A stretch of 64,000 nucleotides of DNA, from positions 1 through 64,000 of the forward strand of contig NW_027442225.1 of assembly GCF_048569485.1 (NCBI RefSeq). Direction: 5' to 3'. This DNA comes from Anomaloglossus baeobatrachus. Taxonomy: Eukaryota > Chordata > Amphibia > Anura > Aromobatidae. The position numbers and the translations under genes were made by a program. Under the pieces are notes generated by a model that worked only from the letters and a program-made list of their open reading frames with translations, did not search any database and was not told where the DNA came from. Within the stretch, counting starts at the first letter, position 1. Every line of letters begins with the position of its first letter. Positions 1-12,887 of this stretch are shown here, piece after piece.

Positions 1-3000
1 CCCCCATATCCCCCTCCTTATAGAAGCCTCCACAGCCCCTACCCTGTGTAGCCCCCATATCCCCCTCCTTATAGAAGCCTCCACAGCCTCTCCCCCTGCC
101 CTGTGTAGCCCCCCATATCCCCCTCCTTATAGAAGCCTCCACAGCCCCTCCCCCTGCCCTGTGTAGCCCCCCATATCCCCCTCCTTATAGAAGCCTCCAC
201 AGCCTCCCCCTGCCCTGTGTAGCCCCCCGTATCCCCCTCCTTATAGAAGCCTCCACAGATTCTCCCCCTGCCCTGTGTAGCCCCCATATCCCCCTCCTTA
301 TAGAAGCCTCCACAGCCTCTTCCCCTGGCCTGTGTAGCCCCCCATATCCCCCCTCCTTATAGAAGCCTCCACAGCCCCTCCCCATTCCCTGTGTAGCCCC
401 CCATATCCCCCTCCTTATAGAAGCCTCCACAGCCTCTCCCCCTGCCCTGTATAGCCCCCCATATCCCCCTCCGTATAGAAGCCTCCACAGCCTCTCACCC
501 TCTGCCCTGTGTAGCCCCCCATATCCCCCCTTATAGAAGCCTCCACAGCCTCACCCCTGCCCTGTGTAGCCCCCCATATCTCCCTCCTTATAGAAGCCTC
601 CACAGCCTCTCCCCCTGCCCTGTGTAGCCCCCCATATCCCCCTCCTTATAGAAGCCTCCACAGCCTCTCCCTCTGCCCTGTGTAGCACCCCATATCCCCC
701 TCCTTATAGAAGCCTCCACAGCCCCTCCCCCTGCCCTGTGTAGCCCCCCATATCCCCCTCCTTATAGAAGCCTCCACAGCCTCTCCCCCTGCCCTGTGTA
801 GCCCCCCATATCCCCCTCCTTATAGAAGCCTCCACAGCCTCTTTCCCTGCCCTGTGTAGCCCCCCATATCCCCCTCCTTATAGAAGCCTCCACAGCCCCT
901 CCCCCTGCCCTGTGTAGCCCCCCATATCCCCCTCCTTATAGAAGCCTCCACAGTCTCTCCCCTGCCCTGTGTAGCCCCCCATATCCCCCTCCTTATAGAA
1001 GCCTCCACAGCCCCTACCCTGTGTAGCCCCCATATCCCCCTCCTTATAGAAGCCTCCACAGCCTCTCCCCCTGCCCTGTGTAGCCCCCCATATCCCCCTC
1101 CTTATAGAAGCCTCCACAGCCCCTCCCCCTGCCCTGTGTAGCCCCCCATATCCCCCTCCTTATAGAAGCCTCCACAGCCTCCCCCTGCCCTGTGTAGCCC
1201 CCCGTATCCCCCTCCTTATAGAAGCCTCCACAGATTCTCCCCCTGCCCTGTGTAGCCCCCATATCCCCCCTCCTTATAGAAGCCTCCACAGCCTCTTCCC
1301 CTGGCCTGTGTAGCCCCCCATATCCCCCCTCCTTATAGAAGCCTCCACAGCCCCTCCCCATTCCCTGTGTAGCCCCCCATATCCCCCTCCTTATAGAAGC
1401 CTCCACAGCCTCTCCCCCTGCCCTGTATAGCCCCCCATATCCCCCTCCGTATAGAAGCCTCCACAGCCTCTCCCTCTGCCCTGTGTAGCCCCCCATATCC
1501 CCCCTTATAGAAGCCTCCACAGCCTCACCCCTGCCCTGTGTAGCCCCCCATATCTCCCTCCTTATAGAAGCCTCCACAGCCTCTCCCCCTGCCCTGTGTA
1601 GCCCCCCATATCCCCCTCCTTATAGAAGCCTCCACAGCCTCTCCCTCTGCCCTGTGTAGCACCCCATATCCCCCTCCTTATAGAAGCCTCCACAGCCCCT
1701 CCCCCTGCCCTGTGTAGCCCCCCATATCCCCCCTCCTTATAGAAGCCTCCACAGCCTCTCCCCCTGCCCTGTGTAGCCCCCCATATCCCCCTCCTTATAG
1801 AAGCCTCCACAGCCTCTCCCTCTGCCCTGTGTAGCCCCCCATATCCCCCTCCTTATAGAAGCCTCAACAGCCCCTACCCTGTGTAGCCCCCCATATCCCC
1901 CTCCTTATAGAAGCCTCCACAGCCTCTCCCCCTGCCCTGTGTAGCCCCCCATATCCCCCTCCTTATAGAAGCCTCCACAGCCTCTCCCCTGCCCTGTGTA
2001 GCCCCCCATATCCCCCTCCTTATAGAAGCCTCCACAGCCTCTCCCCCTGCCCTGTGTAGCCCCCCATATCCCCCTCCGCATAGAAGCCTCCACAGCCTCT
2101 CCCTCTGCCCTGTGTAGCCCCCCATATCCCCCCCTTATAGAAGCCTCCACAGCCTCTCCCCTGCCCTGTGTAGCCCCCCATATCCCCCTCCTTATAGAAG
2201 CCTCCACAGCCTCTCCCCCTGCCCTGTGTAGCCCCCCATATCCCCCTCCTTATAGAAGCCTCCACAGCCTCTCCCTCTGCCCTGTGTAGCCCCCCATATC
2301 CCCCTCCTTATAGAAGCCTCCACAGCCCCTCCCCCTGCCCTGTGTAGCCCCCCATATCCCCCTCCTTATAGAAGCCTCCACAGCCTCTCCCCCTGCCCTG
2401 TGTAGCCCCCCATATCCTCCTCCTTATAGAAGCCTCCACAGCCCCTACCCTGTGTAGCCCCCATATCCCCCTCCTTATAGAAGCCTCCACAGCCTCTCCC
2501 CCGTGTAGCCCCCCATATCCCCTCCTTATAGAAGACTCCACAGCCTCTCCCCTGCCCTGTGTAGCCCCCCATATCCCCCTCCTTATAGAAACCTCCACAG
2601 CCTCTCCCTCTGCCCTGTGTAGCACCCCATATCCCCCTCCTTATAGAAGCCTCCACAGCCCCTCCCCCTGCCCTGTGTAGCCCCCCATATCCCCCTCCTT
2701 ATAGAAGCCTCCACAGCTTCTCCCCCTGCCCTGTGTAGCCCCCCATATCCCCCTCCTTATAGAAGCCTCCACAGCCCCTACCCTGTGTAGCCCCCATATC
2801 CCCCTCCTTATAGAAGCCTCCACAGCCTCTCCCTCTGCCCTGTGTAGCCCCCCATATCCCCTCCTTATAGAAGCCTCCACAGCCCCTACCCTATGTAGCC
2901 CCCATATCCCCCTCCTTATAGAAGCCTCCACAGCCTCTCCCCTGCCCTGTGTAGCCCCCCATATCCCCCTCCTTATAGAAGCCTCCACAGCCTCTCCCCT

Positions 3001-6000
3001 GCCCTGTGTAGCCCCCCCATATCCCCCCTCCTTATAGAAGCCTCCACAGCCTCTCCCCCTGCCCTGTGTAGCCCCCCCATATCCCCCTCCGTATAGAAGC
3101 CTCCACAGCCTCTCCCTCTGCCCTGTGTAGCCCCCCATATCCCCCCCTTATAGAAGCCTCCACAGCCTCTCCCCTGCCCTGTGTAGCCCCCCATATCCCC
3201 CTCCTTATAGAAGCCTCCACAGCCTCTCCCCCTGCACTGTGTAGCCCCCCATATCCCCCTCCTTATAGAAGCCTCCACAGCCTCTCCCTCTGCCCTGTGT
3301 AGCCCCCCATATCCCCCTCCTTATAGAAGCCTCCACAGCCCCTCCCCCTGCCCTGTGTAGCCCCCCATATCCATCTCCTTATAGAAGCCTCCACAGCCTC
3401 TCCCCCTGCCCTGTGTAGCCCCCCATATTCCCCTACTTATAGAAGCCTCCACAGCCCCTACCCTGTGTAGCCCCCATATCCCCCTCCTTATAGAAGCCCC
3501 CACAGCCCCTCCACCTGCCCTGTGTAGCCCCCCATATCCCCTCCTTATAGAAGCCTCCACAGCCTCTCCCCCTGCCCTGTGTAGCCCCCCATATCCCCCT
3601 TCTTATAGAAGCCTTCACAGCCCCTCCCCCTGCCCTGTGTAGCCCCCCATATCCCCCTCCTTATAGAAGCCTCCACAGCCCCTCCCCCTGCCCTGTGTAG
3701 CCCCCCCCATATCCCCCTCCTTATAGAAGCCTCCACAGCCCCTCCCCCTGCCCTGTGTAGCCCCACATATCCCCTCCTTATAGAAGCCTCCACAGCCCCT
3801 CCCCCTGCCCTGTGTAGCCCCCCATATCCCCTCCTTATAGAAGCCTCCACAGCCTCTCCCCCCTGCCCTGTGTAGCCCTCCATATCCCCTCCTTATAGAA
3901 GCCTCCACAGCCTCTCCCCCTGCCCTGTGTAGCCCCCATATCCCCCACCTTATAGAAGCCTCCACAGCCTCTCCCCCTGCCCTGTGTAACCCCCATATCC
4001 CCCTCCTTATAGAAGCCTCCACAGCCCCTCCCCCTGCCCTGTGTAGCCCCCCATATCCCCCTCCTTATAGAAGCCTCCACAGCCTCTCCCTCTGCCCTGT
4101 GTAGCCCCCCATATCCCCTCCTTATAGAAGCCTCCACAGCCCCTACCCTATGTAGCCCCCATATCCCCCTCCTTATAGAAGCCTCCACAGCCTCTCCCCC
4201 TGCCCTGTGTAGCCCCCCATATCCCCCTCCTTATAGAAGCCTCCACAGCCTCTCCCCTGCCCTGTGTAGCCCCCCCATATCCCCCTCCTTATAGAAGCCT
4301 CCACAGCCTCTCCCCCTGCCCTGTGTAGCCCCCCCATATCCCCCTCCGTATAGAAGCCTCCACAGCCTCTCCCTCTGCCCTGTGTAGCCCCCCATATCCC
4401 CCCCTTATAGAAGCCTCCACAGCCTCTCCCCTGCCCTGTGTAGCCCCCCATATCCCCCTCCTTATAGAAGCCTCCACAGCCTCTCCCCCTGCACTGTGTA
4501 GCCCCCCATATCCCCCTCCTTATAGAAGCCTCCACAGCCTCTCCCCTCTGCCCTGTGTAGCCCCCCATATCCCCCTCCTTATAGAAGCCTCCACAGCCCC
4601 TCCCCCTGCCCTGTGTAGCCCCCCATATCCATCTCCTTATAGAAGCCTCCACAGCCTCTCCCCCTGCCCTGTGTAGCCCCCCATATTCCCCTACTTATAG
4701 AAGCCTCCACAGCCCCTACCCTGTGTAGCCCCCATATCCCCCTCCTTATAGAAGCCCCCACAGCCCCTCCACCTGCCCTGTGTAGCCCCCCATATCCTCT
4801 CCTTATAGAAGCCTCCACAGCCTCTCCCCCTGCCCTGTGTAGCCCCCCATATCCCCCTTCTTATAGAAGCCTTCACAGCCCCTCCCCCTGCCCTGTGTAG
4901 CCCCCCATATCCCCCTCCTTATAGAAGCCTCCACAGCCCCTCCCCCTGCCCTGTGTAGCCCCCCCATATCCCCCTCCTTATAGAAGCCTCCACAGCCCCT
5001 CCCCCTGCCCTGTGTAGCCCCCCATATCCCCTCCTTATAGAAGCCTCCACAGCCCCTCCCCCTGCCCTGTGTAGCCCCCCATATCCCCTCCTTATAGAAG
5101 CCTCCACAGCCTCTCCCCCTGCCCTGTGTAGCCCCCATATCCCCCTCCTTATAGAAGCCTCCACAGCCCCTCCCCCTGCCCTGTGTAGCCCCCATATCCC
5201 CCTCCTTATAGAAGCCTCCACAGCCCCTCCCCCTGCCCTGTGTAGCCCCCATATCCCCCTCCTTATAGAAGCCTCCACAGCCTCTCCCCCTGCCCTGTGT
5301 AACCCCCATATCCCCCTCCTTATAGAAGCCTCCACAGCCTCTCCCACTGCCCTGTGTAGCCCCCCATATCCCCCTCGTTATAGAAGCCTCCACAGCCCCT
5401 CCCCCTGCCCTGTGTAGCCCCCCCATATCCCCCTCCTTATAGAATCCTCCACAGCCTCTCCCCTGCTCTGTGTAGCCCCCCATATCCCCTCCTTATAGAA
5501 GCCTCCACAGCCTCTCTCCCTGCCCTGTGTAGCCCCTCATATCCCCCTCCTGATAGAAGCCCCCACAGCCTCTTTCCCTGCCCTGTGTAGCCCCCCATAT
5601 CCCCCCTCCTTATAGACGCCTCCACAGACCCTCCCCTGTGTAGCCCCTCATATCCCCCTCCTTATAGAAGCCTTCACAGCCCCTCCCCTGCCCTGTGTAG
5701 CCCCCCATATCCCCCTCCTTATAGAAGCCTCCACAGCCTCTCCCCTGCCCTGTGTATCCCCCCATATCCCCCCTCCTTATAGAAGCCTCCACAGACCCTC
5801 CCACTGCCCTGTGAAGCCCCCCATATCCCCCTCCTTATAGAAGCCTCCACAGCCCCTCCCCGTGCCCTGTGTAGCCCCCCATATCCCCCTCCTTATAGAA
5901 GCCTCCAAAGCCCCTCCCCCTTCCCTGTGTAGCCCCCCATATCCCCCTCCTTATAGAAGCCTCCACAGCCACTCCCCCTGCCCTGTGTAGCACCCCATAT

Positions 6001-7669
6001 CCCCCTCCTTATAGAAGCCTCCACAGCCCCTCCCCATTCCCTGTGTAGCCCCCCATATCCCCCTCCTTATAGAAGCCTCCACAGCCCCTCCCCCTGCCCT
6101 GTGTAGCCCCCCATGTCCCCCTCCTTATAGAAGCCTCCACAGCCTCTCCCCTGCCCTGTGTAGCCCCCCATATCCCCCTCCTTATAGAAGCCTCCACAGC
6201 CTCTCCCCCTGCCCTGTGTAGCCCCCCATATCCCCCTCCGTATAGAAGCCTCCACAGCCTCTCCCTCTGCCCTGTGTAGCCCCCCATATCCCCCCTTATA
6301 GAAGCCTCCACAGCCTCACCCCTGCCCTGTGTAGCCCCCCATATCCCCCTCCTTATAGAAGCCTCCACAGCCTCTCCCCCTGCCCTGTGTAGCCCCCCAT
6401 ATCCCCCTCCTTATAGAAGCCTCCACAGCCTCTCCCTCTGCCCTGTGTAGCACCCCATATCCCCCTCCTTATAGAAGCCTCCACAGCCTCTCCCCTGCCC
6501 TGTGTAGCCCCCCATGTCCCCCTCCTTATAGAAGCCTCCACAGCCTCTCCCCTGCCCTGTGTAGCCCCCCATATCCCCCTCCTTATAGAAGCCTCCACAG
6601 CCTCTCCCCCTGCCCTGTGTAGCCCCCCATATCCCCCTCCGTATAGAAGCCTCCACAGCCTCTCCCTCTGCCCTGTGTAGCCCCCCATATCCCCCCCTTA
6701 TAGAAGCCTCCACAGCCTCACCCCTGCCCTGTGTAGCCCCCCATATCCCCCTCCTTATAGAAGCCTCCACAGCCTCTCCCCCTGCCCTGTGTAGCCCCCC
6801 ATATCCCCCTCCTTATAGAAGCCTCCACAGCCTCTCCCTCTGCCCTGTGTAGCACCCCATATCCCCCTCCTTATAGAAGCCTCCACAGCCTCACCCCTGC
6901 CCTGTGTAGCCCCCCATATCCCCCTCCTTATAGAAGCCTCCACAGCCTCTCCCACTGCCCTGTGTAGCCCTCCATATCCCCCTCCTTATAGAAGCCTCCA
7001 CAGCCTCTCCCTCTGCCCTGTGTAGCACCCCATATCCCCCTCCTTATAGAAGCCTCCACAGCCTCTCCCTCTGCCCTGTGTAGCACCCCATATCACCCTC
7101 CTTATAGAAGCCTCCACAGCCCCTCCCCCTGCCCTGTGTAGCCCCCATATCCCCCTCCTTATAGAAGCCTCCACAGCCTCTCCCTCTGCCCTGTGTAGCC
7201 CCCCATATCCCCTCCTTATAGAAGCCTCCACAGCCCCTACCCTGTGTAGTCCCCATATCCCCCTCCTTATAGAAGCCTCCACAGCCTCTCCCCCTGCCCT
7301 GTGTAGCCCCCCATATCCCCCTCCTTATAGAAGCCTCCACAGCCTCTCCCCTGCCCTGTGTAGCCCCCCATATCCCCCTCCTTATAGAAGCCTCCACAGC
7401 CTCTCCCCCTGCCCTGTGTAGCCCCCCATATCCCCCTCCGTATAGAAGCCTCCACAGCCTCTCCCTCTGCCCTGTGTAGCCCCCCATATCCCCCCCTTAT
7501 AGAAGCCTCCACAGCCTCTCCCCTGCCCTTTGTAGCCCCCCATATCCCCCTCCTTATAGAAGCCTCCACAGCCTCTCCCCCTGCCCTGTGTAGCCCTTCA
7601 TATCCCCCTCCTTATAGAAGCCTCCACAGCCTCTCCCTCTGCCCTGTGTAGCCCCCCATATCCCCCTCC

Positions 7670-10600
7670 TTATAGAAGCCTCCACAGCCCCTCCCCCTGC
7701 CCTGTGTAGCCCCCCATATCCCCCTCCTTATAGAAGCCTCCACAGCCTCTCCCCCTGCCCTGTGTAGCCCCCCATATCCTCCTCCTTATAGAAGCCTCCA
7801 CAGCCCCTACCCTGTGTAGCCCCCATATCCCCCTCCTTATAGAAGCCTCCACAGCCTCTCCCCCGTGTAGCCCCCCATATCCCCTCCTTATAGAAGACTC
7901 CACAGCCTCTCCCCTGCCCTGTGTAGCCCCCCATATCCCCCTCCTTATAGAAACCTCCACAGCCTCTCCCTCTGCCCTGTGTAGCACCCCATATCCCCCT
8001 CCTTATAGAAGCCTCCACAGCCCCTCCCCCTGCCCTGTGTAGCCCCCCATATCCCCCTCCTTATAGAAGCCTCCACAGCTTCTCCCCCTGCCCTGTGTAG
8101 CCCCCCATATCCCCCTCCTTATAGAAGCCTCCACAGCCCCTACCCTGTGTAGCCCCCATATCCCCCTCCTTTCAGAAGCCTCCACAGCCTCTCCCTCTGC
8201 CCTGTGTAGCCCCCCATATCCCCTCCTTATAGAAGCCTCCACAGCCCCTACCCTGTGTAGCCCCCATATCCCCCTCCTTATAGAAGCCTCCACAGCCTCT
8301 CCCCCTGCCCTGTGTAGCCCCCCATATCCCCCTCCTTATAGAAGCCTCCACAGCCTCTCCCCTGCCCTGTGTAGCCCCCCCATATCCCCCTCCTTATAGA
8401 AGCCTCCACAGCCTCTCCCCCTGCCCTGTGTAGCCCCCCATATCCCCCTCCGTATAGAAGCCTCCACAGCCTCTCCCTCTGCCCTGTGTAGCCCCCCATA
8501 TCCCCCCCTTATAGAAGCCTCCACAGCCTCTCCCCTGCCCTGTGTAGCCCCCCATATCCCCCTCCTTATAGAAGCCTCCACAGCCTCTCCCCCTGCCCTG
8601 TGTAGCCCCCCATATCCCCCTCCTTATAGAAGCCTCCACAGCCTCTCCCTCTGCCCTGTGTAGCCCCCCATATCCCCCTCCTTATAGAAGCCTCCACAGC
8701 CCCTCCCCCTGCCCTGTGTAGCCCCCCATATCCATCTCCTTATAGAAGCCTCCACAGCCTCTCCCCCTGCCCTGTGTAGCCCCCCATATCCCCCTACTTA
8801 TAGAAGCCTCCACAGCCCCTACCCTGTGTAGCCCCCATATCCCCCTCCTTATAGAAGCCCCCACAGCCCCTCCACCTGCCCTGTGTAGCCCCCCATATCC
8901 CCTCCTTATAGAAGCCTCCACAGCCTCTCCCCCTGCCCTGTGTAGCCCCCCATATCCCCCTCCTTATAGAAGCCTCCACAGCCCCTCCCCCTGCCCTGTG
9001 TAGCCCCCATATCCCCCTCCTTATAGAAGCCTCCACAGCCCCTCCCCCTGCCCTGTGTAGCCCCCCATATCCCCCTCCTTATAGAAGCCTCCACAGCCTC
9101 TCCCCTGCCCTGTGTAGCCCCCCATATCCCCCTCCTTATAGAAGCCTCCACAGCCCCTCCCCCTGCCCTGTGTAGCCCCCCATATCCCCTCCTTATAGAA
9201 GCCTCCACAGCCCCTCCCCCTGCCCTGTGTAGCCCCCCATATCCCCCTACTTATAGAAGCCTCCACAGCCCCTACCCTGTGTAGCCCCCATATCCCCCTC
9301 CTTATAGAAGCCCCCACAGCCCCTCCACCTGCCCTGTGTAGCCCCCCATATCCCCCTCCTTATAGAAGCCTCCACAGCCCCTCCCCCTGCCCTGTGTAGC
9401 CCCCCATATCCCCCTCCTTATAGAAGCCTCCACAGCCCCTCCCCCGAGTAGCCCCCCATATCCCCTCCTTATAGAAGACTCCACAGCCTCTCCCCTGCCC
9501 TGTGTAGCCCCCCATATCCCCCTCCTTATAGAAGCCTCCACAGCCCCTCCCCTGTGTAGCCCCCCATATCCCCCTCCTTATAGAAGCCTCCACAGCCTCT
9601 CCCCTGCCCTGTGTAGCCCCCCATATCCCCCTCCTTATAGAAGCCCCCACAGCCTCTCCCTCTGCCCTGTGTAGCCCCCCATATCCCCCTCCTTATAGAA
9701 GCCTCCACAGCCCCTCCCCCTGCCCTGTGTAGCCCCCCATATCCCCCTCCTTATAGAAGCCTCCACAGTCTCTCCCCCTGCCCTGTGTAGCCCCCCATAT
9801 CCCCCTCCTTATAGAAGCCTCCACAGCCCCTACCCTGTGTAGCCCCCATATCCCCCTCCTTATAGAAGCCTCCACAGCCTCTCCCCCTGCCCTGTGTAGC
9901 CCCCCATATCCCCCTCCTTATAGAAGCCTCCACAGCCCCTCCCCCTGCCCTGTGTAGCCCCCCATATCCCCCTCCTTATAGAAGCCTCCACAGCCTCCCC
10001 CTGCCCTGTGTAGCCCCCCGTATCCCCCTCCTTATAGAAGCCTCCACAGATTCTCCCCCTGCCCTGTGTAGCCCCCATATCCCCCTCCTTATAGAAGCCT
10101 CCACAGCCTCTTCCCCTGGCCTGTGTAGCCCCCCATATCCCCCCTCCTTATAGAAGCCTCCACAGCCCCTCTCCATTCCCTGTGTAGCCCCCCATATCCC
10201 CCTCCTTATAGAAGCCTCCACAGCCTCTCCCCCTGCCCTGTATAGCCCCCCATATCCCCCTCCGTATAGAAGCCTCCACAGCCTCTCCCTCTGCCCTGTG
10301 TAGCCCCCCATATCCCCCCCTTATAGAAGCCTCCACAGCCTCACCCCTGCCCTGTGTAGCCCCCCATATCTCCCTCCTTATAGAAGCCTCCACAGCCTCT
10401 CCCCCTGCCCTGTGTAGCCCCCCATATCCCCCTCCTTATAGAAGCCTCCACAGCCTCTCCCTCTGCCCTGTGTAGCACCCCATATCCCCCTCCTTATAGA
10501 AGCCTCCACAGCCCCTCCCCCTGCCCTGTGTAGCCCCCCATATCCCCCTCCTTATAGAAGCCTCCACAGCCTCTCCCCCTGCCCTGTGTAGCCCCCCATA

Positions 10601-11367
10601 TCCCCCTCCTTATAGAAGCCTCCACAGCCTCTTTCCCTGCCCTGTGTAGCCCCCCATATCCCCCTCCTTATAGAAGCCTCCACAGCCCCTCCCCCTGCCC
10701 TGTGTAGCCCCCCATATCCCCCTCCTTATAGAAGCCTCCACAGTCTCTCCCCCTGCCCTGTGTAGCCCCCCATATCCCCCTCCTTATAGAAGCCTCCACA
10801 GCCCCTACCCTGTGTAGCCCCCATATCCCCCTCCTTATAGAAGCCTCCACAGCCTCTCCCCCTGCCCTGTGTAGCCCCCCATATCCCCCTCCTTATAGAA
10901 GCCTCCACAGCCCCTCCCCCTGCCCTGTGTAGCCCCCCATATCCCCCTCCTTATAGAAGCCTCCACAGCCTCCCCCTGCCCTGTGTAGCCCCCCGTATCC
11001 CCCTCCTTATAGAAGCCTCCACAGATTCTCCCCCTGCCCTGTGTAGCCCCCATATCCCCCTCCTTATAGAAGCCTCCACAGCCTCTTCCCCTGGCCTGTG
11101 TAGCCCCCCATATCCCCCCTCCTTATAGAAGCCTCCACAGCCCCTCCCCATTCCCTGTGTAGCCCCCCATATCCCCCTCCTTATAGAAGCCTCCACAGCC
11201 TCTCCCCCTGCCCTGTATAGCCCCCCATATCCCCCTCCATATAGAAGCCTCCACAGCCTCTCCCTCTGCCCTGTGTAGCCCCCCATATCCCCCCTTATAG
11301 AAGCCTCCACAGCCTCACCCCTGCCCTGTGTAGCCCCCCATATCTCCCTCCTTATAGAAGCCTCCAC
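7670..11367. repeat. Higher-order satellite block, copy 1
   Basis: The order of variant units here recurs at 12888-16584 with a constant offset of 5217-5218 bp over about 3.7 kb. The first part also recurs at 2308-3138 and at 17312-18563, offset about 5.36 kb and 4.42 kb. Shared rare variants include units cut to CCCCCGTGTAG, units reading GAAGACTCC, and units reading GTATCC. Such matching points to recent segmental duplication or unequal exchange inside the array. Confidence 0.85.
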
Positions 11368-12887
11368 AGCCTCTTTCCCTGCCCTGTGTAGCCCCCCATA
11401 TCCCCCTCCTTATAGAAGCCTCCACAGCCCCTCCCCCTGCCCTGTGTAGCCCCCCATATCCCCCTCCTTATAGAAGCCTCCACAGTCTCTCCCCCTGCCC
11501 TGTGTAGCCCCCCATATCCCCCTCCTTATAGAAGCCTCCACAGCCCCTACCCTGTGTAGCCCCCATATCCCCCTCCTTATAGAAGCCTCCACAGCCTCTC
11601 CCCCTGCCCTGTGTAGCCCCCCATATCCCCCTCCTTATAGAAGCCTCCACAGCCCCTCCCCCTGCCCTGTGTAGCCCCCCATATCCCCCCTCCTTATAGA
11701 AGCCTCCACAGCCTCCCCCTGCCCTGTGTAGCCCCCCGTATCCCCCTCCTTATAGAAGCCTCCACAGATTCTCCCCCTGCCCTGTGTAGCCCCCATATCC
11801 CCCTCCTTATAGAAGCCTCCACAGCCTCTTCCCCTGGCCTGTGTAGCCCCCCATATCCCCCCTCCTTATAGAAGCCTCCACAGCCCCTCCCCATTCCCTG
11901 TGTAGCCCCCCATATCCCCCTCCTTATAGAAGCCTCCACAGCCTCTCCCCCTGCCCTGTATAGCCCCCCATATCCCCCTCCATATAGAAGCCTCCACAGC
12001 CTCTCCCTCTGCCCTGTGTAGCCCCCCATATCCCCCCTTATAGAAGCCTCCACAGCCTCACCCCTGCCCTGTGTAGCCCCCCATATCTCCCTCCTTATAG
12101 AAGCCTCCACAGCCTCTCCCCCTGCCCTGTGTAGCCCCCCATATCCCCCTCCTTATAGAAGCCTCCACAGCCTCTCCCTCTGCCCTGTGTAGCACCCCAT
12201 ATCCCCCTCCTTATAGAAGCCTCCACAGCCCCTCCCCCTGCCCTGTGTAGCCCCCCATATCCCCCTCCTTATAGAAGCCTCCACAGCCTCTCCCCCTGCC
12301 CTGTGTAGCCCCCCATATCCCCCTCCTTATAGAAGCCTCCACAGCCCCTACCCTGTGTAGCCCCCATATCCCCCTCCTTATAGAAGCCTCCACAGCCTCT
12401 CCCTCTGCCCTGTGTAGCCCCCCATATCCCCTCCTTATAGAAGCCTCAACAGCCCCTACACTGTGTAGCCCCCATATCCCCCTCCTTATAGAAGCCTCCA
12501 CAGCCTCTCCCCCTGCCCTGTGTAGCCCCCCATATCCCCCTCCTTATAGAAGCCTCCACAGCCTCTCCCCTGCCCTGTGTAGCCCCCCATATCCCCCTCC
12601 TTATAGAAGCCTCCACAGCCTCTCCCCCTGCCCTGTGTAGCCCCCCATATCCCCCTCCGCATAGAAGCCTCCACAGCCTCTCCCTCTGCCCTGTGTAGCC
12701 CCCCATATCCCCCCTTATAGAAGCCTCCACAGCCTCTCCCCTGCCCTGTGTAGCCCCCCATATCCCCCTCCTTATAGAAGCCTCCACAGCCTCTCCCCCT
12801 GCCCTGTGTAGCCCCCCATATCCCCCTCCTTATAGAAGCCTCCACAGCCTCTCCCTCTGCCCTGTGTAGCCCCCCATATCCCCCTCC